Positions 16,501 through 23,800 of a DNA stretch of 38,174 nucleotides are shown here, piece by piece. The DNA is taken from the NCBI RefSeq assembly GCF_025938155.1, contig NZ_JAPCZG010000018.1, positions 1-38,174 of the forward strand, in the 5' to 3' direction. How positions within the stretch are numbered: position 1 is the stretch's first letter; each line of letters begins with the position of its first letter. Source of the DNA: Novosphingobium sp. KCTC 2891. GTDB lineage: Bacteria; Pseudomonadota; Alphaproteobacteria; Sphingomonadales; Sphingomonadaceae. Below the pieces are notes generated by a model. The model saw only the letters and a program-made list of their open reading frames with translations. It had not been told where the DNA came from and did no database searches. The position numbers and the translations under genes were made by a program.

Positions 16501-16878
16501 GCGCGCGCCGCTGCGCCGCTGCGTCCGTTGACGGTGCTGGTGGTGGACAACGACCCCGCGATCATCGACGCGACCACCGCGCTGCTCGAAGCCGGTGGCC
16601 ATACCGTGCGCGGCGCCGCCACCATCGCGCAGGCGCTGGGCAGGGCGAGCGGGGTGGACGTTGCCCTGATCGACTATCATCTCGATTACGGAGAGGACGG
16701 GCTCGACCTCGTCACCCGGCTGCGCGAAGCCGTGCCCTCGCTCCCCATCGCGCTGATTACTGCGGAAAGCGGCGCTGAATTGCGCGCCCGTGCCCGCCGG
16801 CTGGGCGTGGCCTTCTTCACCAAGCCCGTGGTGCCCACCGAACTGGAAGCGTTCCTCGGCCGCGTTGCCATCGATTGA
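13537..16878 (+). CDS. Symporter-fused hybrid sensor kinase (CrbS-like)
   Basis: 1113 residues. The N-terminal half (about 1-510) is a sodium/solute symporter (SLC5/PutP-type) membrane domain with many helices, including LGVYCSSWTFYGAVGSAVRE and FVVIGVISAMAIVALPRQFF. A PAS-type domain follows (about 610-720, NLPSGISVIDADLNLVAWN), then a coiled linker. The HisKA has phospho-His772 (LAAASHDLLQPLHAARLFAT), and the ATPase has LLSNAVRYTQEGG, DTGVGIPED and GLGLGLAIVER. A C-terminal receiver has phospho-Asp1046 (ALIDYHLDYG). This is the architecture of CrbS/CbrA-type sensors, which pair with LuxR-type CrbR to control acs in Vibrio and Pseudomonas. The gene for such a regulator and acs lie just downstream on the other strand, supporting a role in sensing acetate or related acids. 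Confidence 0.93.
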   Translation: MSLGLAALFALSLIVVLFAVAALVESTAGRTAAHPRLRHTAYTLGLGVYCSSWTFYGAVGSAVREGWNYLPIYLAPCLVMLLAAGFLRRLADAVHEEKATTISDFIAARYGHDPGMARLVTVIALCGIVPYGALQLRSIGGAIAIVSGSDVVVPVMVAASAVLALFAILFGARRYEAAGRNEGLLFSVALESIIKLVALVLVGLAAVAVIHSASDARFAAATTVLAARFSPAHLSLEFVVIGVISAMAIVALPRQFFMGLAEAQSPDDLPRARLGVAAYIAAMALLVLPIALAGLVALPGQVAPDLFVLALPEAIGARWIVTAALLGGISSAAAMVIVDSTALATMVSNDLIFPAVLRSEAGEPDSESRAGALGQRMLLVRRLAILAIVALSLAWALLLPARSSLASIGLVAFAAMAQFTPHLVLGVLRNGRDPLAGRLSLATGFALWLWTLALPPILPPAWLAQLSGTPFDPLRLLGIGHAPPLVHGVLWSLSANLAMMAAAAAGRDPDRSLPRLVRGQRPVRNLGELTRLAARFIGEERAAEAFPPADHAAPVDRASARRAQDLIAGVVGASSARALVASALAGGQLALADVTRLLDEGGQSLRFSRQLLAASFENLPSGISVIDADLNLVAWNTPYIEMFGYPPGFVRVGVPVGDLIRHNIVRGDFPGPLEAQVERRLRRLRARQPYVSERIRKDGRVIKSVGGPMPGGGYLTSFTDVTEEAHTRAELQHTLEQLETRVSERTRELWEANRRLAESTREKTRFLAAASHDLLQPLHAARLFATALDRQVGEGPKVLVARVERSIVAAENLLRALLDISKLDAGGIQPSPEPVALGPLLRDIAEGIRPLAEEKGLRLVIGPVDGAVVTDPGLLRSVLQNLLSNAVRYTQEGGILVGVRRRGGDWRIDVVDTGVGIPEDQQAAIFSEFTRLGEVEAEGLGLGLAIVERIARLLGLHLDLRSRPGHGSCFSVSLPAADPIAALPAEAPARAAAPLRPLTVLVVDNDPAIIDATTALLEAGGHTVRGAATIAQALGRASGVDVALIDYHLDYGEDGLDLVTRLREAVPSLPIALITAESGAELRARARRLGVAFFTKPVVPTELEAFLGRVAID

Positions 16879-16902
16879 CGGCGCGGCAGCCGATCCTGTC
16901 CG

Positions 16903-17664
16903 TCAGCGGTTCAGGAGGAAATGCTGCAAGGTGGAGTAGTGGGACAGCCCGTCGAACAGGCGCGGCGGCGTGCTTGCCGGTAACCGCTCGGCCAGTGCAT
17001 CGGCCATGGCGACCGGCGACCAGTTGTCCGCCCGGCCATGCCAGATGCGAACCGGCTGGGTGACCAGCGCCAGCTCCGCGGCCCAATCCTGCACATATAG
17101 CCCGACTTCGCACCGATAGCCGGCAGCGCCCTGCGCAAGGCATTGCCGCAGCACGCGGATCATTGCTGCCCGGAAGACCGGATCGCCCGCCAGCGCGCTG
17201 TCCGCGCCGCGCGCCGAAGCGAAGAGCTGGGTGTAAAGCCGGCCGGGGGCCAGGCGGGCGGCAAGCGATTGGGCGCGTACCAGCAGTCCGAACAGGAGCG
17301 GGCTCGCCCTGGCCGCCCGGAACACCGGCGCACCGGCCATGTCGTCCAGAAACGGACCGATGCCGAGCGGGGCCGCCGCCGAAACCACGTCGATGCCGGC
17401 GACCCGATCACCCAGATGCGGCGCCACGCGCAAGGCCGCGCTCGCGCCGATGGAAAAGCCGATGAGCCGCAGGCGGTCATGGGGGAAGCGGGACCGGATG
17501 CCTTCGGCGACGGCCCGGAAATGGCCGGCACCATCGCTGCCCGAACGGCGTTCAGGGACGTGGAAGGCGCTGGCCGAAGCGGCGATGGAAGGACCAAACA
17601 GGTCCAGTTCGCCCGCCCCGCCGGGCATTCCGTGGAAATAGATGACGCGTTCGGATGTGCCCAT
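16903..17664 (-). CDS. Alpha/beta hydrolase, co-transcribed with response regulator
   Basis: A 253-residue alpha/beta-hydrolase. HGMPGG near residue 11 forms the oxyanion-hole loop, the nucleophile elbow GFSIGAS puts Ser71 at the active site, and Asp213 (HGRADNWSPV) and His242 (GLSHYSTL) complete the triad. There is no signal peptide, so it is cytoplasmic. Its ATG is 26 bp after the response-regulator stop on the same strand, suggesting one transcript. It converges on the hybrid kinase gene with a 24-bp gap. Substrate is unknown; an ester or thioester linked to short-chain acid metabolism is a speculation from context. Confidence 0.85.
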   Translation of the reverse strand: MGTSERVIYFHGMPGGAGELDLFGPSIAASASAFHVPERRSGSDGAGHFRAVAEGIRSRFPHDRLRLIGFSIGASAALRVAPHLGDRVAGIDVVSAAAPLGIGPFLDDMAGAPVFRAARASPLLFGLLVRAQSLAARLAPGRLYTQLFASARGADSALAGDPVFRAAMIRVLRQCLAQGAAGYRCEVGLYVQDWAAELALVTQPVRIWHGRADNWSPVAMADALAERLPASTPPRLFDGLSHYSTLQHFLLNR

Positions 17665-17690
17665 CGGGCGATGGTGCGAACCGGCGCCCG

Positions 17691-18320
17691 TCAGTGCGCC
17701 AGGTCCAGCCCCAGCGAGCGGGCCACCAGCGCCGCCTGCGTGCGGTTGCGCACATCCAGCTTGCGCATGATCGCGGTCATGTGCGCTTTGACCGTGGCTT
17801 CGCTCATCCCCAGTTCGTGCGCGATCTGCTTGTTCAGCTTGCCGTCCAGCACCGCCAGCAGCACCTTGAGCTGCGTTGGTGTCAGTCCGGCCACGTCCTT
17901 GCGCACGGTGTCCATCTGATCGGGCCTGGGCGTAGGCGGGGGGCTGCCAGCCAGCGCGGCGCGGATCGCGTCCTCGATGCGGGCAAGATCGGCGTCCTTG
18001 CGCAGGAAACCCACTGCGCCGAATGCACGCGCTTCCTCGGCCGCGGTTGCGGCTTCGGCGCTGGAAACGACAAGGATCGGCACTTGCGGCCGCTCGGCAT
18101 GGAGCAGCGCGATGCCCGAATAGCCGATCGCACCGGGCATCTTCAGGTCGAGCGTCACCAGCCGCAGGTCTTCGGCTTCCGATGCTGCCTTGGCGGCGGA
18201 GGCCAGTGTGCCGGCCTCGATCACGCGTGCATCGGGCGCGACGGTGGCCACGGCCAGCGCCAGCGCCTGCCGGAAGAGGGGATGATCGTCTGCAATCAGG
18301 ATGGTGCCGCCCACGCTCAC
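17691..18320 (-). CDS. LuxR/NarL-type response regulator (CrbR-like)
   Basis: About 209 residues. The receiver domain has the acidic pair in ILIADDHPLF, phospho-Asp58 (LVTLDLKMPG), conserved Ser in VVSSAEA and Lys in FLRKDAD. A LuxR-type HTH follows near residues 145-205 (LTPTQLKVLLAVLDGKLNKQ, then SEATVKAHMTAIMRKL). The likely start is GTG at 18320, which follows GGAAAAGGGC; an in-frame ATG at 18383 would add 21 residues not expected in the family. It lies between acs and the hydrolase, and the symporter-type kinase is nearby, so it is most simply the CrbR-like partner that activates acs. No binding site has been demonstrated here. Confidence 0.9.
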   Translation of the reverse strand: MSVGGTILIADDHPLFRQALALAVATVAPDARVIEAGTLASAAKAASEAEDLRLVTLDLKMPGAIGYSGIALLHAERPQVPILVVSSAEAATAAEEARAFGAVGFLRKDADLARIEDAIRAALAGSPPPTPRPDQMDTVRKDVAGLTPTQLKVLLAVLDGKLNKQIAHELGMSEATVKAHMTAIMRKLDVRNRTQAALVARSLGLDLAH

Positions 18321-18400
18321 GCCCTTTTCCCGGATCGACCTGTGCCGCACGGGCGCTCTGCGCCAATGCGACCGCCTTGGCAAGCTCCGGCGCGTTGCAA

Positions 18401-18433
18401 ACGCTGCCCCCGCACTTGCGCGAAGGGCAGCGT
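18401..18433 (-). terminator. Hairpin between acs and response regulator
   Basis: Perfect 9-bp arms ACGCTGCCC (18401-18409) and GGGCAGCGT (18425-18433) with a 15-nt loop, 18 bp past the acs stop. Only a short T stretch (TTT) follows on the minus strand, so it may be a weak terminator or processing hairpin separating acs from the downstream regulator gene. Confidence 0.5.
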
Positions 18434-18450
18434 GCAGGGGCGCCTGGCGA

Positions 18451-20400
18451 TCAGGCGGAGGTCAGGTGCGGGCGGTTGGCCAGCAGGTTGTCGACCACCG
18501 AAGGATCGGCCAGCGTCGAGGTATCGCCCAGGTTCGAGACGTCGTTCTCGCCGATCTTGCGCAGGATGCGGCGCATGATCTTGCCCGAACGGGTCTTGGG
18601 CAGGCCGGGGGCGAACTGGATCACGTCGGGCGTGGCGATCGGGCCGATTTCGTGGCGCACCCACGCGATCAGTTCCTTGCGCAGCGCCTCGTCCGGCTCG
18701 ATTTCGGCATTGCAGGTGACGAAGGCGTAGATGCCCTGTCCCTTGATGTCGTGCGGCATTCCCACCACGGCGGCTTCGGCCACCTTGGGATGGGCGACCA
18801 GCGCGCTCTCGATCTCGGCCGTGCCCATGCGGTGGCCGGACACGTTGATCACGTCGTCGATGCGGCCGGTGATCCAGTAATAGCCGTCCTCGTCGCGGCG
18901 GCAGCCGTCGCCGGTGAAGTACATTCCCTTGAACGTGCTGAAATAGGTCTGGAAGAAGCGCTCGTGATCGCCCCACACGGTGCGCATCTGCCCCGGCCAG
19001 CTGTCGGTGATGACCAGGCAGCCGTCGGTCGCGCCGTCCAGAAGCTTGCCGTCGTTGTCGAGCAGCGCGGGCTTCACGCCGAAGAACGGCTTGCTGGCGG
19101 AACCGGGCTTGAGCGCGGTGGCGCCGGGCAGGGGAGTGATCATCGCACCGCCGGTTTCGGTCTGCCACCAGGTGTCGACGATGGGGCAGCGGGCATCGCC
19201 CACCACCTTGTGATACCATTCCCACGCCTCGGGATTGATCGGTTCGCCCACGCTGCCCAGCAGGCGCAACGTCTTGCGGCTGGTCTTCTTCACCCAGTCG
19301 TCGCCTTCGCGCATCAGCGCGCGCAGCGCGGTGGGGGCGCCGTAGAAGATCTCGACGCCGAACTTGTCGACCACCTGCCAGAAGCGGCTGGGATCGGGGA
19401 AGTTGGGCACGCCTTCGAACATCACGGTCGTCGCGCCGTTCATCAGCGGGCCGTAGACGACATAGGAATGGCCGGTGACCCAGCCGATGTCCGCCGCGCA
19501 CCAGTAGATCTGGCCGGGGCGGTAATCGAACACGTACTGGTGCGTCATCGACGCCCACACGGCATAGCCGCCGGTGGTGTGCAGCACGCCCTTGGGCTTG
19601 CCGGTGGAGCCGGAGGTATAGAGGATGAACAGCGGGTCTTCCGCGTTCATTTCCGCAGGCGCGCAATCGGCGCTCTGCTGCGCCACCGCGCTGGCCCATT
19701 CCACGTCGCGGCCTTCGGTGAAGCCGACATCGGCCCCGGTGCGCCGCAGCATGATGACGGTATCGACCGCCGGGCACTGCTTCAGCGCCTCATCGACATT
19801 GGCCTTGAGCGGCACCTTCTTGCCGCCGCGCAGGCCTTCGTCGGAGGTCAGCACGATGCGGCTGTCGCAATCGGTGATGCGACCGGCGAGCGCATCGGGC
19901 GAGAAGCCGGCGAAGACGATCGAGTGAATCGCGCCGATGCGCGCGCAGGCGAGCATCGCCACTGCCGCTTCGGGCACCATCGGCAGGTAGATGGTGACGC
20001 GCTCGCCCTGCTTCACGCCGCGTGCCTTGAGCAGGTTGGCGAAGCGGCAGACGTCCTCGTGCAGCTGGCGATAGGTGATCGCGCGGTGGGCTTCGGTGGG
20101 GCTGTCCGGCTCCCACAGGATGGCAACGTCATCGCCACGTGCGGCGAGGTGCCGATCGAGGCAGTTGGCGGAAAGGTTGAGCGATCCGTCCTCGAACCAG
20201 CGGATGCCGAAGTCGACTTCCTCGAACGAGGTGTTCTTCACCTTGGTGAAAGGCTTGATCCAGTCGAGCCGCTGCGCGTGCTCGCGCCAGAAATCCTCGG
20301 GCGCGTCGATGGAGCGGCGGTACATCTCCTGGTACTTCGCATCGTCGATCAGCGCGTTGTTCGCCCAGTCTTCAGGCACCGGGTAGATGGCCTCGCCCAT
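18451..20400 (-). CDS. acs: Acetyl-CoA synthetase
   Basis: A 649-residue AMP-forming acetate-CoA ligase, full length for Acs. Motifs are YTSGSTGKPKGVLHTTGGY (ATP/AMP loop), WCAADIGWVTGHSYVVYGPL, DTWWQTETGG, YFTGDG and YWITGRIDDVINVSGHRMGT. The regulatory lysine that is acetylated in this family is Lys607 in PKTRSGKIMRR. It turns acetate, ATP and CoA into acetyl-CoA in the cytoplasm. The start has GAGGAG eight bases upstream. It is divergent from the DcaP-type porin gene across a 192-bp region and is followed by the CrbR-like regulator. Confidence 0.97.
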   Translation of the reverse strand: MGEAIYPVPEDWANNALIDDAKYQEMYRRSIDAPEDFWREHAQRLDWIKPFTKVKNTSFEEVDFGIRWFEDGSLNLSANCLDRHLAARGDDVAILWEPDSPTEAHRAITYRQLHEDVCRFANLLKARGVKQGERVTIYLPMVPEAAVAMLACARIGAIHSIVFAGFSPDALAGRITDCDSRIVLTSDEGLRGGKKVPLKANVDEALKQCPAVDTVIMLRRTGADVGFTEGRDVEWASAVAQQSADCAPAEMNAEDPLFILYTSGSTGKPKGVLHTTGGYAVWASMTHQYVFDYRPGQIYWCAADIGWVTGHSYVVYGPLMNGATTVMFEGVPNFPDPSRFWQVVDKFGVEIFYGAPTALRALMREGDDWVKKTSRKTLRLLGSVGEPINPEAWEWYHKVVGDARCPIVDTWWQTETGGAMITPLPGATALKPGSASKPFFGVKPALLDNDGKLLDGATDGCLVITDSWPGQMRTVWGDHERFFQTYFSTFKGMYFTGDGCRRDEDGYYWITGRIDDVINVSGHRMGTAEIESALVAHPKVAEAAVVGMPHDIKGQGIYAFVTCNAEIEPDEALRKELIAWVRHEIGPIATPDVIQFAPGLPKTRSGKIMRRILRKIGENDVSNLGDTSTLADPSVVDNLLANRPHLTSA

Positions 20401-20475
20401 GTTCAGGCACTCCTCTCGTTCTTTTTACGTTTGATTCCGCTGATACCGCAGCCCGTGCGCACCCGCGTCTAGACA

Positions 20476-20497
20476 ATGGTCGTAGATATAAGACCAT
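20476..20497. promoter_or_regulatory. Inverted repeat between acs and porin genes
   Basis: ATGGTC (20476-20481), ten bases including an AT-rich GATATAA, then GACCAT (20492-20497). It lies 75 bp upstream of acs and about 95 bp upstream of the porin ATG, so one bound dimer could act on both divergent genes. It is a candidate site for the CrbR-like regulator, inferred from position only. Confidence 0.5.
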
Positions 20498-20592
20498 CCT
20501 CCGGCTGGTTGCCAAGGCCGTCCGCAGGGAAAACCGACCCTCAGTGTCTCATCAGACAGACACGTCAAGACAGAACGTCGGAGAGGGGCGTC

Positions 20593-22020
20593 ATGAACAA
20601 GGTATTCCCGCAGATCCGGGCCGTGCTGATGGCTGCCACCGCGCTGGGTGCGCCGGTGGCTGTCCATGCCCGGCCGACGGCGCACGAGGCGGAGCTGGAA
20701 GCCCGGCTGGAAAAGCTGGAGCAGGAAATGATCGCGCTGCGCGGCGAACTGCACGATGCGCGCGCGCAGCAGGCCGATGCGCTGGCACAGGCGCAGCAGC
20801 AGGCCGCAAGCACGGTGCAGGCGCGCACCGACGAAGTCGCGGCGCGGACCGAGCAGGTCGAAACCCGCATGGCCGCGCTGGAAGGCAAGCCGCGCGCGGA
20901 AGGCTTCCGCTCGGGCGATGCCACCTTCAAGATCGGCGGCTACCTGCGCCTGCTCTATTCGGGCAGCCGGTTCAGCGGCGGCACCGTGGCCAACAACACC
21001 TATGCCCGCGACCTGTGGTTTCCGCAGGGGCTGCCCGTGGGCGGCAAGCCTTCGACCGTCGCGGACATGAGCGCGCGCCAATCGCGCTTCTGGCTGAACT
21101 TCACCACCGATGTCGGCAAGCACGTGCTCAAGGGCTACCTCGAAACCGACTTCGAGACCGCCCCCGGCACGCAAGGGTCGCAGCGCACCACCAACGGCTA
21201 CAACCTGGCGATGCGCCGGGCCTATGTGCAGCTGGATCGCTGGACCTTCGGACAGGACTGGACGACGTTCCAGTATCCTGCGGCCTTGCCGGAATCGACG
21301 GACTATGTCGGCACCACCGAAGGCACGGTCTTCGCACGCCAGCCGCTGCTGCGCTATTCCGCGCCGGTGGCGAAGGGCATGACCCTGCACCTTGCGGTCG
21401 AAAATCCGGAAACCGCGAGCGCGGTGCAGGGCGCGCCGGCGCTGGTCGAGAACGGGGCCGACCACGTGCCCGACCTCGCTGCGCGGCTGGCCTATGCCGG
21501 CGATTTCGGCGAGCTTTCGCTGGGCGGGATCGCGCGGCAGTTGCGCGTGGTGAATGCCGGAACGCCCGAAAGCCGCTTCGGCTGGGGCGTGAGCGGCGCG
21601 GGCAAGCTGTTCCTCGATCATGGCCATGTCAGCGACGTGCGCTTCATGCTCACCCACGGCCACGGCATCGGGCGCTACATGGGGCTGAACTTCGGCCCCG
21701 ACGCGGTGCTGGGGCCGGCGGGGGCGCTGGAGGACGTGGGCGTGACCGCCGGGATGGCCGCCGTGCGGCTTGCGGTGACGCCCAAGGTCCGCGTCAACCT
21801 GATGGGCAGTTTCCAGACGCTCGATTATTCGTCGAGCCTCGTCTCCACTTCGATCGGCACGTTCAACAAGAGCGCGTGGAGCGCGGCGGCCAACGTGTTC
21901 TGGACGCCCTACAAGAACGTCGATCTGGGCATCGAACTGCGCCATGGTGCGCGCCGCCTTGTCAACGGGACGAGCGGCGCGCTGGACCGGGTGGAGATTG
22001 CTGCCAAATACGGGTTCTGA
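20593..22020 (+). CDS. DcaP-like trimeric outer-membrane porin
   Basis: A 475-residue protein. The signal peptide (MNKVFPQIRAVLMAATALGA, then PVAVHA) is followed by a periplasmic coiled coil at about residues 28-95 rich in Ala, Gln and Glu (ELEARLEKLEQEMIALRGEL), then a beta-barrel of the DcaP type (SGDATFKIGGYLRLLY, SARQSRFWLNFTTDVGK, AYVQLDRWTFGQDWTTFQY) ending in YGF. DcaP porins carry dicarboxylates and other small anions. GGAGAGGGG lies just before the ATG at 20593. The transporter gene follows after 44 bp, so porin and inner-membrane carrier likely form one uptake transcript facing acs. Confidence 0.9.
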   Translation: MNKVFPQIRAVLMAATALGAPVAVHARPTAHEAELEARLEKLEQEMIALRGELHDARAQQADALAQAQQQAASTVQARTDEVAARTEQVETRMAALEGKPRAEGFRSGDATFKIGGYLRLLYSGSRFSGGTVANNTYARDLWFPQGLPVGGKPSTVADMSARQSRFWLNFTTDVGKHVLKGYLETDFETAPGTQGSQRTTNGYNLAMRRAYVQLDRWTFGQDWTTFQYPAALPESTDYVGTTEGTVFARQPLLRYSAPVAKGMTLHLAVENPETASAVQGAPALVENGADHVPDLAARLAYAGDFGELSLGGIARQLRVVNAGTPESRFGWGVSGAGKLFLDHGHVSDVRFMLTHGHGIGRYMGLNFGPDAVLGPAGALEDVGVTAGMAAVRLAVTPKVRVNLMGSFQTLDYSSSLVSTSIGTFNKSAWSAAANVFWTPYKNVDLGIELRHGARRLVNGTSGALDRVEIAAKYGF

Positions 22021-22064
22021 AATTACCAAATAAATACAAATATATAAAATATGGAGAGGGACCA
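22021..22064 (+). promoter_or_regulatory. AT-rich leader before transporter gene
   Basis: About the first 30 bases after the porin stop are almost all A/T (AATTACCAAATAAATACAAA, then TATATAAAAT), followed by the ribosome site GGAGAGGG. Such a tract is striking in this GC-rich sequence. It would leave the ribosome site unpaired and may serve as a translational enhancer or an internal promoter (TATAAAAT-like box). Confidence 0.5.
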
Positions 22065-23732
22065 ATGGCAACAAGATACAAAGCCTTGCCCAAGCATCAC
22101 AAGGCCACCGGGACCGAGAAACTGGTCATCGGCGCCTCGTCGCTCGGCACCGTGTTCGAATGGTACGATTTCTTCCTTTACGGGCTGCTCGCCACGTTCA
22201 TTTCCAAGGTGTTCTTCGCCGGGGTGAACGAGACGACCGGCTTCATTCTCGCGCTCGGCGCCTTTGCCGCGGGCTTTGCGGTGCGCCCGTTCGGCGCGCT
22301 GGTGTTCGGCCGGATCGGCGACCTTGTCGGCCGCAAGAACACGTTCCTGGTCACCATGGGCATCATGGGCTTCTCGACTTTCGCGGTCGGCCTGCTGCCC
22401 GGTTACGATACGATCGGCGTCGCCTCTCCGGCGATCCTGGTGGCCTTGCGCATCCTGCAAGGGTTGGCGCTGGGCGGCGAATACGGCGGCGCGGCGACTT
22501 ATGTGGCCGAACACGCGCCCAATCACCGGCGCGGCCTTTACACCAGCTTCATCCAGATGACCGCCACCTTCGGCCTGTTCGCGGCGCTGATCGTGGTGAT
22601 CTCGCTGCGTTCCACGATGGGCGAGGACACCTTCGCCGCGTGGGGCTGGCGCGTGCCGTTCCTGGTCTCGATGGTGCTGCTCGCGGTCTCGATGTGGATC
22701 CGGCTCCAGCTCAACGAAAGCCCGGTCTACCAGAAGATGAAGGACGAGGGCACCACGTCGAAGGCTCCGCTGACCGAGGCGTTCGCCCGGTGGGACAACC
22801 TGAAGGTCGTGCTGGTCTGCCTGTTCGGCGCGGTCGCGGGGCAGGCGGTGGTCTGGTACGCAGGCCAGTTCTACGCGCAGTTCTACCTGGAAAAGATCCT
22901 CAAGGTGGAAGGGCTGACCGCCAATATCCTGATCGCGGTGGCGCTGGCGCTGGGCACCCCGTTCTTCGCCTTCTTCGGCTGGCTGTCTGACCAGATCGGC
23001 CGCAAGTACATCATCCTGGGCGGCTGCGCGCTGGCGGCTCTGACCTATTTCCCCGCGTTCCACATGCTGTCCGAGGCGGCCAACCCGGCGCTCGCCGCGG
23101 CCAGCCGCACCAACCCGGTGACGGTGACCGCCAACCCGGCCGAATGCTCGTTCCAGTTCGATCCGGTGGGCAAGAACAAGTTCGACAGTTCGGGCTGCGA
23201 CATCGCCAAGTCGTATCTGGCCAAGAACGGCATCAGCTATGTCAACGTCGCTGCGCCGGCCGGCGCACAGGCGGTCATAGCCGTGGGCGGTGCCGCGCTG
23301 CCCGCGCCGAACCCGGCCGCCGTGACCGGCAAGGACCGCGCCGCCGCGATCAAGGCTTATGGCGAGGATGTGAAGGCCGCGCTCGGCCAGGCCGGCTATC
23401 CGGAAAAGGCCGACACTGCGCGGATGGAGACGGTCAAGGTCGTCGCCGTCCTGTTCTACCTCGTGCTGCTGGTGACCATGGTTTATGGCCCGATCGCGGC
23501 CATGCTGGTCGAACTGTTCCCCAGCCGTATCCGCTACACCTCGATGTCGCTGCCCTATCACATCGGCAATGGCTGGTTCGGCGGCTTCCTGCCGACCACC
23601 GCCTTTGCGATGGTCGCGGCGACGGGCGACGTGTTCTATGGCCTGTGGTATCCGGTGGTGATCGCCGGGGCGACGGCGGTGTTCGGGCTGTTCTTCCTGC
23701 CGGAGACGTTCCGCCGCAGTATCGACGACTAA
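22065..23732 (+). CDS. MFS transporter, metabolite:H+ symporter family
   Basis: A 555-residue 12-helix carrier of the MHS family (ShiA/ProP/KgtP type). Family motifs are TVFEWYDFFLYG in helix 1, FGRIGDLVGRKNTF in loop 2-3, LQGLALGGEYGGAATYVAEH in helix 4 and FGWLSDQIGRKY in loop 8-9. It is about 110-120 residues longer than usual. The extra part (about residues 345-460) lies in the periplasmic loop between helices 9 and 10 and contains two cysteines (NPAECSFQF and SSGCDIAK) that could form a disulfide. Its position between the porin and prpE, opposite acs, suggests an organic acid such as acetate or propionate as substrate; this is inference. Confidence 0.92.
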   Translation: MATRYKALPKHHKATGTEKLVIGASSLGTVFEWYDFFLYGLLATFISKVFFAGVNETTGFILALGAFAAGFAVRPFGALVFGRIGDLVGRKNTFLVTMGIMGFSTFAVGLLPGYDTIGVASPAILVALRILQGLALGGEYGGAATYVAEHAPNHRRGLYTSFIQMTATFGLFAALIVVISLRSTMGEDTFAAWGWRVPFLVSMVLLAVSMWIRLQLNESPVYQKMKDEGTTSKAPLTEAFARWDNLKVVLVCLFGAVAGQAVVWYAGQFYAQFYLEKILKVEGLTANILIAVALALGTPFFAFFGWLSDQIGRKYIILGGCALAALTYFPAFHMLSEAANPALAAASRTNPVTVTANPAECSFQFDPVGKNKFDSSGCDIAKSYLAKNGISYVNVAAPAGAQAVIAVGGAALPAPNPAAVTGKDRAAAIKAYGEDVKAALGQAGYPEKADTARMETVKVVAVLFYLVLLVTMVYGPIAAMLVELFPSRIRYTSMSLPYHIGNGWFGGFLPTTAFAMVAATGDVFYGLWYPVVIAGATAVFGLFFLPETFRRSIDD

Positions 23733-23800
23733 AGTAGGGCTGGCGCGGAGGTCGTTCGTGTTCGATCTCTGCGTCAAGTCAACGAATACGGGATGAGGTC

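Noticed and set aside
13471..16680. A 1069-codon open frame antisense to the hybrid kinase.
   Set aside because: Same GC-bias artefact; the opposite strand encodes a complete, well-formed sensor kinase with catalytic motifs.
17665..18366. Possible N-terminal extension of the alpha/beta hydrolase to a 487-residue protein.
   Set aside because: The extension runs out of frame through the response-regulator gene and is low-complexity. The hydrolase fold starts at the ATG at 17664.
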